From: Pohlia nutans
Lineage: Eukaryota > Streptophyta > Bryopsida > Bryales > Mniaceae
DNA length: 64,000 bases
NCBI GenBank assembly: GCA_022496805.1
Contig: CM040085.1
Coordinates: 38,345,811-38,409,810, forward strand
Reading direction: 5' to 3'
The number at the start of each line of letters is the position of its first letter. The first letter of the stretch is position 1. The notes under the pieces are model-generated. The model worked only from the letters and a program-made list of their open reading frames with translations, did no database searches and was not told where the DNA came from. The position numbers were made by a program, and so were the translations under genes. Shown here piece after piece: positions 44,641 to 55,930 of this stretch.

Positions 44641-45064
44641 TTTCACCTATCTATTATACAATGCAGGACGCTTTGTCTCACTCGACCGTTCCGTGTTGGA
44701 ATCCGGCGAGGAGACCAAAATTAGGGTTTCAGCACCTGCGAAGGATTCTCCACTCTCGATGTTGTTGAGAGCTCTCTCTGTTTTGCAAATTTTCTTTCGC
44801 ACAGTCAGGAAAGCCTTGTGGCTGCGACGTCGTCAATTAGTCACCATGCAGGTTCATTGACTGCTTCGTCCTTCTCTTTTTTCGCTTTCAATTCTTGTTT
44901 TCTTTCGTCCTCAGAAGCACAAGAATGAAATCGACGAGTTACCGCGTTTTTGTCGTTTTTAATTTACTTTCTCGTGCTTTGTGATCGGTTCAACACCAAC
45001 AGTCAACTTGAGCATCTACAGGCCAAGAATGTCGGCACTGGTCACGCGGATGTTAATCGCTTGT
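44641..45064 (+). pseudogene. degenerate SF3B5 (SF3b10) copy: leader, exon 1 and part of exon 2
   Basis: The segment 44641-44845 looks like a GC-balanced plant 5' leader. It is followed by ATGCAG/GTTCAT (44846-44851), matching the two-codon first exon (Met-Gln) of plant SF3B5. At 44983-45062 the sequence reads DRFNTNSQLEHLQAKNVG then TGHADVNR, nearly identical to SF3B5, a small subunit of the U2 snRNP SF3b complex. The acceptor and the Ala-Ser codons before it are lost (TTTGTGATCGG), and a TAA stop follows right after the Arg codon where Phe-Glu is expected. Near 45187 GTGCAGTGGCTGT may be a remnant of exon 3 (Trp-Ala-Val). Introns are kept, so this is a broken genomic copy, not a retrocopy. 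Confidence 0.75.
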
Positions 45065-46850
45065 AAGTTCAAGCCCTCTTCACTAATGACGAGTTTCTAA
45101 TTTTTAAATGCGTTATCGGAAGAGTCTAAACGACGGTAGTGGTTGCACATGAGCTATTTGTGAACACCATTCAACTTTCAGAACGTGCAGTGGCTGTTTT
45201 TTTTAATTTTAAGGAGTGGTTGAAGCTTTTGTTTTACAATGGAACTTATGCGTTTTCAAGTTATTCTTCTGGGTTCTGCTTCCTATCTTCTTCTCTGCAT
45301 AATAAGCTTACTGGATTGCAACGGAATATTATTCCGTTCTCCGATTCTGTTTCAGTAATAATTTGAATTTTTGAATATATACTTAGAGGTTAAGAACAGA
45401 GTTTTAAATAACAGAATTGAAAAGAAAGCTGTCATAAACGCGATTAAAATAAAGGAATAGAGCGAAAAGAATTCGTTTTCGGTAACTCTGCTCTGCACTT
45501 CCGGATTCCGCGAAGACGAGTGTCTAGGGTTCTGGATTGGCTGAGTCTGGGGTTTTGGATCAAGTGGTCTTCAATTTCTTTCGCTCAATCCTTTTGTAGC
45601 TTTGCCGGCAGTATTCATGTATGATGATTTCACCGTCGAAACGCAATCACGACGAGACGAGTCATCAATGTTATTCACGTCATTGTTTATTCTACCAGAG
45701 ATAAAGAGAGTATTCTGCAGAATTTAGTGTCAACTCAGACACTGGAATTGAAGTTCTCTCAAGACTGGCAAGGATGAGTGAGGCCCAATGTCTGCATTTG
45801 TCTTTGTATCAAAATGTGCAAGGATTTTGTATTATGTCACACAGGGAACTTTGTTCAATTCACTAGGAAGTAAACATTACTGCTAAGGTGCTGTTTATAG
45901 CAAGTTTTCAAGTGGTTTTTCAATTTAGCAAGTGATTACCGAGAATTCACCATCATTCTTGTACCCTTTACTGCCTCATTTAGTTTAAGGGTAAGTTTAA
46001 TACGGTCAACGCAATTGATCTTTTAATATAGAAGAAGACCTTTAAAATGATGTATAGCAATCAAAAAAACAATATAAAAGCCATTGTTTGGAAAGTTCAG
46101 TGATGCAGATTGCCATATTGGGCGTTTTTTGAGTAACCTCGGCGTTTTGGAGGATTTGTGCAGATTGACTTGAGGATTACAGTTTGGATTGGAGTTTGTT
46201 TGGAGTTTGTTTGGAGCAAGACAACGATTTCTTTTAGAGTTTTACTTTCAAAAGGTTAGTGAGGATTGATGAAAGCGGGTTTGAAACAATTAGTGAATGA
46301 TATTTGAGGTATTCTGAAATTAGTTGCATGATAGTTGAGTGACTTTGAAGTTAGTTGAAATCATTTTACATATTTGAAGTCCATAAAAGTTCTTAACATT
46401 AAACTAACGTCAATGTGCTCAACGGCACGGGTCCCACTAGTTGCAAATAAGATAGAATACTATATTTTACTAAATTCTATAGCTAATCCTGTTTACACAA
46501 ACATATATGTAGAAATAACATCTTTGATTGCTATAGATGTAAAGTATGAAAATTTGTTGAATATAGAATGTTCTATTTGGAATATAAAAAAAAATTGGTT
46601 AAAGATTGCAAAAATTGAAATTGAAATTATTTTTCCTTCTTAGTTTAAAAAAAAGTTAAACCCTTAGATGTTAATTCTTAAGGAATGAATTAAAAGTGGC
46701 TACTTGTGTATTTATAAGATTCGAAATAAATTATTTAAGTAGCTTTAAGCAAGGCAACAACATCTATCAACAAATACTACCATTAAAACATTGCGTAGCA
46801 AATAGAAAGTAATAGAATATTACCTTTAAATGTTTAGTCTAAAAGAATGT
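45065..46850. other. decayed stretch after the SF3B5 copy
   Basis: A leader-like stretch (45480-45620, with CTAGGGTTCTGGATTGG) suggests another dead gene start. The rest is AT-rich. No supported ORF. Confidence 0.35.
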
Positions 46851-47345
46851 CATTTTCTACAATATAACGGATCCAATTACAATTGTTTCAACTTTGAAAT
46901 GGTTGTAGAGAGTACCCATGTCACAACCTATTTAGAGTCCATATATCACAATTTGTTTAGAGTCTCTATGTCACAACTTGTCCAAAGTTCCCCTACCACG
47001 ACTTGTATAGAATTTCCCTATCACAACTTATCTTGAGTCCCCTAATCACAACCTATCTTGAGGACTTCTTTTTGTCACAACTCACGACCTATCTTGAATC
47101 TCTATATCACAGTTATCATGAGTCCCCTTCTCATAGTTTATCATGAGTCCCATGTCAATTTATCAAGAGAATTCATGAGTCCTTATGTCACAGTTTGTTA
47201 TAGTTATCGTTAGTCCCTTTGTCATAGTCTATCGTTGTTACCATGAGCGAGATCATGAGTCCCTTTGTCACAATATGTCATAGTTATCACGAGCCTCCTT
47301 TTCACAATCATAATTTATCATGAGTCCCTTATCACATGTTTATTG
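46851..47345. repeat. subterminal repeat cluster, first copy
   Basis: Variants of TATCTAGAGTCCCCATATCACAACTTGT repeat about every 30-40 bp. The opening block (ATCCAATTACAATTGTTTCAACTTTGAAATGGTTGT) recurs at 48955-48995, so this marks the left side of one foldback-family element and 48945 that of another. Confidence 0.65.
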
Positions 47346-47933
47346 TAAGGAGTTGAAATAATTGCAATCTTTTAATGTATTCATTGAACTTCTCACAAGT
47401 TGCGATTGTTCATGTTATATGAAAGATTGCAAAAGATTACATAAGATTGCACAACTTTCTACAGTTGTATGGGTTTGAGATATTTCCAATCTTTTAATCT
47501 ATTCATTGAATTTCCCACAATCCTTTACATTATGTAAAAATGTCACAATCTTTTGGACTGTTGAGTACCACGTTCTTATCAATTATCATTATCATGAATT
47601 TTAAGCTTTAAAAGAAAAATGACTTTCCATTCTTGATTTTAGGCATTTAAGACCATAAAGTATTATTGAGAATGATAACAACTAAGAAAATTTCACTCAA
47701 ACATGCCAAAGGTTTAATCAATTCTCATACTTCTAGGGTCATTTCCCATGTATCCTAGTCACCCACAAAATGTAGAAAATAGTTGATGAATGGCATTCAC
47801 ATAATAGCTTGTTTGCTAAAAAGTGCCGCAACAACATAAGTTCTTTTCAAAGTGGAAGAAAATATACGGGAAGGTTTTAATAGTCTAAAAAATTTCCACA
47901 TCAGATCTTCATAATAATTACATGCCTAATCAA

Positions 47934-47964
<31 letters not shown>

Positions 47965-48944
47965 CAATAACAATAATAATAATAAATCTTATAACATTAT
48001 CATTTTCAATTGTTGATGCTACAAAATATTCTATCTTGAAAAAACTACCACCGACTGTCACGAAATTGCTTAGAATATGATTTCAGGTGTTTTTAATTTA
48101 GATGTTGAGAAGATTATAAATAGGTGTAGGCGTGAGTCATAGGAGTAGAGTTGTCATTCCTAATCATCATATCATCCATAACTATTATGCCTCACGTTTT
48201 GGTCACTTATAGAGGTAACCAAAAGCCATGGATTGTGGATTTTCCTTGGTAACATCCTTTGGTAATGCAATCATTCCTCTTCTATTCCACATAGACAAAA
48301 ATATCACAATGAGTCCAACCAAAGTGTTGTTTGTATAAATTCCTATTGACCAATAGAATTGTGTTTTTCATCTTCATTGAAAAAAAATACAGATTTGTCA
48401 TTATGCTATTTGCGTTCTCTTCTACTCTATTTGTAGCCATGTACATGATTGCTTGTGGATCAAGGTGTGGGTCAAAGTTGCATATGTTGAAAGATTATGT
48501 GAAAAGTTATTTCAAATTGTTTGTTATAGTTTAAAATAAAAAGCTATATGAGATTTAGTTGTCTTGTAAAGTGAAAAGTAAAAAGAAGGCAATTTGGAAT
48601 GGCAATGAATGTTATAAATGATTCCACAAGCATGTAGAGTGAGCTCCCAATCTGATGTATCATGCGATACTTGTAAGTTTAGCATGGGTTGATTTTTTGA
48701 TTTGCATAGCTTTCTTTGAGGGTTTAGAATCTAAGTTCTAAGGTAGAAGCTTACAACGTACGTTGCAGTTTCGTGTGGAAGAGCTTTTGCTTTGGCAGGT
48801 GAGGAAGTGTAAAAGATGTGTTCTAATGCAAGCTCTTTTCTTTGAAACTAAAGTTAGTTTGATTCCAAGGCTTAAGAGCCTTGTGTAAGGGCAATTATTT
48901 TTTAGACAAGAATTCTGGGCTTATAATTGAGTGGGGTTAAATTT
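47346..48944. repeat. interior of a foldback-family element
   Basis: The block 48060-48190 (ATGTTGAGAAG..GTTGTCATTCCTAATCATC) and 47700-48040 occur inverted at 56040-56520, for example TCCATAACTATTATGCCTCA against TGAGGTATAATAGTTATGGA. An (ATT)n run lies at 47936-47990. No supported gene; the 67-codon frame at 48331 has no recognisable motif. Confidence 0.55.
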
Positions 48945-49237
48945 GAAAATAAAATAATAATGGATTCAATTATAATTGTTTTAACTTTGAAAGTGGTTGT
49001 CAAGAGTTCACACGTTACAACCTATCTAGAGTCCCCATATTTCAACTTGTCTAAAATCTTTATGTCACTTGTCCAAAGTTCTCCTACCATAACTTATTTA
49101 GAGTTTCCATGTCACAACTTATCATGCCTAATGTGTAGAGTCATACTCTTTCAAAGTTTGTCTACTTTTTAGAGTCCTAGAGTCCTAGTCTGTCTATCAA
49201 CCTATCTAATGTCTAGAACCATACTTTCTCTGTCATA

Positions 49238-49849
49238 GGGTGAAAGCACGAAAAACTGTACCAAAAAGTTAGTCTGCTATACTAAAATCATAATTGTTTT
49301 GGTCAAAGGCCATAAATTTATATCAAAATATATTTTATTTTGGTTTTAATTTCATGAAGCCCTCTAGAGTTCTTACAGGTACTTGAACCCAAATTTTCAG
49401 AACAAAATCTTCAAAAAAGTTTACAAAAAGTAGTGTTTGAAAACGAATGCCTAAATCCAATCTCGGTTGCAAAATTGATGGCCTTAAATACACTCAACAT
49501 AAATATATTTTTTATGACCTTTGAGATAATGATAGAATTGAGGTCCTTGTCCAAAAAGAAAGTAGAAAAAAATATGTTTTGATATACATTTTGCTTGTTT
49601 TATATCAACTTTGTTGATTGTACGTAACTACTTTTTCAATTTTGGCCACTTCTACGTCAATAAAAATTTTATAACTACTTATTGAAGATCATTTTCTCAA
49701 TTTTTTTTGGTAGACTTTATAAAAGAATAGTTGTTTTATTTTATTGTTATTTTTTTTTACGAAATTAAAATTTATAATGTATTTTTGAACCCTGCATTGT
49801 TGAATGGTCATAAGAATTAGAGGTGGTACACTTTTTCGTGCTTTCACCC
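49238..49849. mobile_element. TIR element nested in the foldback left arm
   Basis: GGGTGAAAGCACGAAAAA at the left and TTTTTCGTGCTTTCACCC at the right are inverted; a possible 4-bp target copy, CATA, lies on both sides. It interrupts a TGTCATAG/TC subterminal repeat. It is 612 bp long and has no coding capacity. Confidence 0.72.
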
Positions 49850-50284
49850 CATAGTCTCCTCACTGTCTAGAGTCATAGTCTCTCTACATGTCTACTATCT
49901 AGTGTCATAGTCTATAAATCATACCATGTCTATTGTCTAGGACCATAGTTTGTCTATCATAGCTATAGTTTGTCTACTACCATAGTGTGTCATAGCTTGT
50001 CGAGAGTCAACCTTTCATAGTCTGTATAGAGTCTCTTATCAAAAAAAATCAAAGTCCCTCTAAGTCTTCCTTTATAGTTTTCAAAAAGGCCAAGAAGAAC
50101 CCATGGGACTCTAATAATGTTTCTATAATGACATATGTGGATGGAGGAGAACGTGGGAACTTTGCAATTATTGTAATTGTGATTTTTTGAATTCCCCTTG
50201 ATCCTTAGTTTAAGGTTATGTAAAAGATTGTGAATGTTTACAATTTTTTGTAGTTAAAATAACTTCAATATTTCAATTTATTCA

Positions 50285-50833
50285 TTAACTCCTAAACACT
50301 CAAACGACCATTTCCTGGTCGCTACCTGAATCTAACGGGCTGCCTGGAACAAAAAATATAAGTTTTTGAAAAAATGAATATTAAAAAAAATACTGCATCA
50401 AGTCTACTTTCCAATGCAATTTGAATTATGTCAATCCAAGTTAAACTCCACTCGGGAGAATTTTTCAAAGTGGATCACCTCAACGTTGTCTTAGTGTTAT
50501 AAAATTTGTTGTTTGGAGAAAGTAATGATGTTCCCTCCATCATTTCTTTTTCTTTTTTGAAGTTTATGATAGATAAACTAACTTTAACCAATCACGCTAA
50601 ATTTTAAACTCTAAAAGTAAAAATCATAGTTTATAAAAAATTCAAAGGTTAATGCTTTTACATTTATTAGAGAAGATCTAAAGTAATTTTTGGAAGTTTA
50701 ACTGTACAAATAATTTGTAGAGATGATGCCCGAGATTTGTTTTTATTGAACCAAACTTCATCAAACATATGGAAGGCACATATTATAACACATCTATGTT
50801 TTGTTCAATACCCCTCGGACTTTTAGGGGTTAA
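50285..50833. mobile_element. TTAA-flanked element nested in the foldback left arm
   Basis: TTAA + CTCCTAAACACTC at the left, GGACTTTTAGGGG + TTAA at the right, 541 bp between. The uninterrupted repeat at 53127-53180 (ATTTATTCATAAAACTTCTC) shows the pre-insertion site (ATTTATTCA[TTAA]ACCTTTC here). Confidence 0.78.
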
Positions 50834-51467
50834 ACCTTTCATGATTGTTTATGTTATGTGAAAGATTACAATTGTACAATATTTTGAATAATTGCAATTT
50901 TTCAATTTATTCATTGAATTATCCACAATTCTCTACATTATGTAAAATGTCACAATTTTTTGGACTTTTGAGTTCCACCTTCTAATCATGTTAAAGAAAA
51001 AAATCACATCCTAGCTACACTATATTTTTTAATTATAGAAATCTTCTTAAAAAAATCATTAACATCAATCATCAACTAAAAAGAAAATTGGCTTTTCATT
51101 TTGAATCTTGGACGTTTAAGACTTAAAAGAAAAATTAAATGTGAAGTAAAAGTAAGCCTAAAAACCTACCATTTATAGCTATAAGAAGTACCATACTTCA
51201 AAAGTAGATTTAGTACTTAAATGCACCTTTTGAAGTTTATACAATTGAAACAAGTTTTTAAAAGTTGCCATTATATGTATTTAAGTGTTTGATTGTGTAA
51301 GAAATTTTAAGACTTTAGTAAATTTTAGCAATTTTGCTATAGTACTACGGTATCAATGTCTTAAATATAAAAATTTGATATGTACACTATTATCACATAG
51401 TGACACATATAGGTTGCATTAAAAAATTTGATATGTATACTACTAGCTCATAGTGACACAAATAGGA

Positions 51468-51781
51468 TACTCCCTCTGTTTGAGAGTAACTGTTATAAGA
51501 TTTTCAAAATTCAAATGAATTCAAATCTTCAATGTCCAGAAATAATTGTTATGAGATTTTCAAATCTGAAATGAATTCAAATCTTAAGAGTTGTAATTCA
51601 AAAATCATGGCTTTCATAATTTGAATGGGTTTTATCATGAATTTTTATCCATAAAGAGCCTCTCCTTGTTTCCTTCAAGAAGTAAGATCAACATCTTGTC
51701 CACTTTTCAAGTATTGAGATGGTTTTTCATTAAGTTGGTTTTTTAATGGAAATAGGACAGTTATTTCCGGACATTGGAGTA
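51468..51781. mobile_element. Stowaway-type element nested in the foldback left arm
   Basis: CTCCCTCTGTTTGAGAGTAA at the left; the right end ATTTCCGGACATTGGAG is inverted to it only in part. TA lies on both sides. The host repeat elsewhere reads AATAGGATACATTTGAAA (54448), and here it is split exactly at that TA (AATAGGA-TA ... TA-CATTTAAAA). Confidence 0.78.
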
Positions 51782-54589
51782 CATTTAAAATTGTGATATG
51801 TATACTACTAATACATAATGGCACAAATAGAGTTTATTTGTTTAAATTTATGAGATGTACAACACTATTACATAGTAGGGCACAAATAGAGTACATTTAA
51901 AATTTTGATATGTATACAATTAATCATTAATTTACTAGTGGCACAAATAGGGTGACTTCCAAATCATAACACAAATAGGGTAATTAACCCTATTCCAAGA
52001 AAACAAAAAATAAAAAACAAAAAAACAAAAAATAAAAACATTAGTTATTCAAAAAACTTTGTCGTCTTAGCAAAACATCATTCGGAAGTGACAAATTGCC
52101 TCCCAAGTGAGGAGCCCCTCCAAAGGAGGCAAAAGGACAAAGAAGAACACCGCCATAGCTTTCAAACCTTCTCTTCCGTTCCTTAGGGAAACCCGTACTC
52201 GAGATAGATTTTTCATTACGTCAACATACCTTTGTCATTTTTGTTGTCGTCATGACGCCCCACTTGCCATGATTCTTTCACTCAACCATTCCTCACATCA
52301 AAAAGAAAGAAAGAAAACAATTCATTATGCTTCTTGTAAGGTATCGCATCATTCATTCCTTCATTCCAACAAGTCAAATTCAGTTGGTTCTTATCGGCGT
52401 TTGCAGCATGCATCTTAGGTTTGCTCGCTAGCACCTTTTGCTTTGTATTGTGGCGGAGGAGGGATAGGGAGCATTGAATGTCAATTTTTTAGTAGATACC
52501 GATATGTGCCATAAGTGATGGACGTGGTGAATTTGGAAAGCGGGCATCGCTCTGATTGCATTTATCTTCAAGAACTTGTTGTTATACCTTTGACTTCGTT
52601 GCGATGTTTTCAACTCTAGATAATTTTGAGCCTTTATTGTTGATTTTTGCATTGTATGTCACAGAGAATTTTAAAAAATTATAGGTTTGTAAAGTGATTA
52701 TTCTCTTTCTCATGTTAGTAGAAGTGAACTCATAGCTGACACAAATTGGATACATTAATTTTGTTTGATATGTACACTACTACTATTACGTAGTGACACA
52801 AATAAGGCACAACCTATTTAGATTTCCCTTGTCATTGTTTATCAAGAGTTCCTTTTTTATAGCATGTCCAGAGTTATAGCTTGTATAGTGTACCCTATCA
52901 CAATCTATCTAAAAGTTCCTCTTACTCTTTCTACATGGCTTTTAAAAATTTCAACAAGAACCCATAGATTTTGATAATGTTTTTATAGTGACATTTGTGA
53001 ATAATCGAAGACGTGAAAAGTTTGCAATTATTTCAATTGTGTTTTTTTGAATTCTCCTCAATTTTTAAATTAGAATTATGTAAAAGATTACAAATGTCTA
53101 CAACTGTGTATAGTTGAAATAATTTCAATATTTCAATTTATTCATAAAACTTCTCACGATTGTTTATATTATGTGAAAGATGTTACAATTGTACTCATTT
53201 GAAATAATGGCAATCTTTCTATTTATTCATCAAATTCCCACAGTTTTTTACATATGTAATATCTTATCACAATACAAAAAATTTAAAAGAAATCACATCC
53301 TAGCTACATTTTTGAATTGTAGATATATTCTAAGTTAAAAAATCAATATCATCAAATATGAGCTCTAAGAAGAAAATTTACTTTTCATTTTGAAATTTGG
53401 ATATCTGAGACCTAATAAAAAATTAAAGGTGAAAAAAAAACTAAGACTAAAAGACCTTTCGGCTATGGTTATAACAAATACCATACTCCAAGAGTAGATT
53501 TAGTACCGTAGCTTCCTAATAGCTTGGGCAACTTTCTGCCTAATAATTAATTAAAGTGAAAAAAATAGTTAGGCAACATGAAAAATAATATATTAAATTC
53601 GGGCATTAGCATGGAAAAATATATTAAAATGGTTGGCTTTTTTTTTTTTTTTTTTTTTTTTTTGGGGCAAACTAGGTTAGTAATTTCTCAAAAATTTAGG
53701 CACCATTTTAATTTGATTTTTTTGACCAAGCTGCTAGGAAGCTACAACACTTAAGTGTACCTTTTGGAGTTAACACAAATGAAATAAAAGTTTTTATAAG
53801 TTGCCATTATCTGTATTTAATTGTTTGATTGTGTAAGAAATTTTAGAAGTTTCTCTTGGTTTTCTAAAATTGAAAGTTGAAGTCAAACTTCAAAATCTAC
53901 TAAAGTCTTTGCAAAATTGTTTGTACTATTGGATATCAAGTTTGGTTTTATGAAGTTAAAAGTTTGAAATTCATCCAAAGTTTGTTATTTCATTTTTATA
54001 CAACTACCTTCACTATTGGGTATCATTGAGAAGAATAACAACAAAAGAAATTCCACTCAAGCATGCAAAGGTAGAATCATATTAGTTGTAATCAGGCTTC
54101 CGTGGAAGACACGGTTGACATCAATATTTAACTTTTGAAAATATTGTTTAATAGAGGAAATACCCTCTAGGATTCTCTTTTTCACCATTCAAGAATTACC
54201 TTTTTCTTAAAAAAAACTTTTCAAATATTTATTTTTGAACATACTTTATTGCCAACATTGTCTTCTACCTACATTAAAATAAAACCACCCTAATTATATC
54301 ATGTGACTATTTGTGCCACTTGTGGTCACTATGTATCAATATATAATATTTAAAATTTGGATATGTACACTACTAGCACATAGTGACGTAAACATGATAC
54401 ATTTAAAATTTTGATATATGCACTACTAGAATAAAATGGCACAAATAGGATACATTTGAAACTTTGATATGTACAACACTAGTACATAGTAACAAATATA
54501 GGATGCATTTAAAATTCAGATATATACAATACTAGTACATTGTTCAAAGAAGGGGGAGTAGTCTTACACCAATGGTTCTTTGATCAATG

Positions 54590-55476
54590 GCGCTATTCAT
54601 TGATGGAACGAACATAACACGCAATTTGCTATTTACGCACTTGGCCATATAATCATGCACTTGGTCCCCGGAAGCATTAAAAATATTGTTTAAAAAACTG
54701 TCTAAAAAACAACCATTTTTGTCGTTCTACAATTACTTTCATTGTAAACAAAAAATTATTTAATTTAATTTTTATTCTTATCTTTATCTTTTATCTTTAT
54801 TTTTTTTTATTTTTTTTTATTTTATCTTTTCTTTATCTTGTTTCATTTATCTTATTTCTTTCTTGTCTTCAATTTCTTTTCCTTCTTGTCTTCCTTCTTG
54901 TCTTCTTCTTTTTCTTCTATTTTTTTCATTCCTCTTGTGGCAGCCGCAAATCCTTCGCCCAAACCAAAGACAAAAATATAAAAAAATAAAAAAAACCTTT
55001 TTTTTTTTTTTTTGAGTTCGTCTTCTTTTTTGTTTGGGGCTCATGAACCCTGAAAATAGAAATTTAAAAAAATAGAAATTTAGGGTTCAGCCACCGGCGT
55101 CTGAACCCTAAACGGCGGAGGATGCACCAACAAAAATAAAAAAAAAGTTTTTTTTTTTTTTTTTTTTTTTTTTTGTCTTTCTATTTTTAGTCTGCTGTGG
55201 GCTAGTGGGTGCGCGGCCGCGCACCCACTGCCTCATTTCTCCTTTCTTCCTCTCTTCTCTCTCCCTCTCCCTCTTCCCTCTTCTTCTCTCTCCCCTCTCC
55301 CCTCTCCTCATATATATAGGGGAGAGAGAAGAAGAGGGAGAGAGAAGAAGAGGGAGAGAGAAGAAGAGGGAGAGAGAAGAAGAGGGAGAGAGGGAGAGGA
55401 AGAGAGGAGAAAATGAGGGAGTGCGTGCGCGGCCGCGCACCCACTAGCCCACAGCAGACTAAAAATAGAAAAAAAA

Positions 55477-55514
<38 letters not shown>

Positions 55515-55566
55515 GTGCATCCTCCGCCGTTTAGGGTTCAGCCCCAAACAAAAAAGAAGACGAAAT

Positions 55567-55615
<49 letters not shown>

Positions 55616-55930
55616 CAAGAAGGAAGACAAGAAGGAAAAGAAATTGAAGACAAGAAAGAAATATGATAAATGAAACAAGATAAAGAAAAGATAAAAGATA
55701 AAATAAAATAAAAGATAAAGATAAAAGATAAAGATAAGAATATAAATTAAATTAAATAATTGTTTGTTTACAATGAAAGTAATTGTAGAACGACAAAATC
55801 GTTCTTTTTTAGAGAACTTTTTACACAAAAAATTTTAAGCAAGATTTGCTCATGAAATGAACGCACTTGACCAAGTGCATAAATAGCGAATTGCGTGTTA
55901 CATACACTTTATTCACGCCGGCCTCGAAAG
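54590..55930. repeat. core of the foldback: GC-rich palindrome with polypurine/polypyrimidine arms
   Basis: From the centre outward: a pyrimidine-only tract (about 55231-55308), ATATATATAG, then a purine-only tract (55319-55410) made of four to five GGGAGAGAGAAGAAGA units. On both sides lies a perfect GC palindrome with TGCGCGGCCGCGCA at its heart (near 55218 and 55430). Next out are AGTCTGCTGTGGGCTAGTGG and its inverse, long T runs, and CGTTTAGGGTTCAG with its inverse. An uninterrupted run of about 47 A lies near 55567-55613. ORFs of Lys, Ser-Pro or Arg-Glu repeats here are artefacts of the tracts. Confidence 0.82.

Noticed and set aside
54847..55830. Lys-, Ser/Pro-, Arg/Glu- and Phe-rich ORFs on both strands
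   Set aside because: Direct translations of poly-A/T, purine and pyrimidine tracts in the foldback core.
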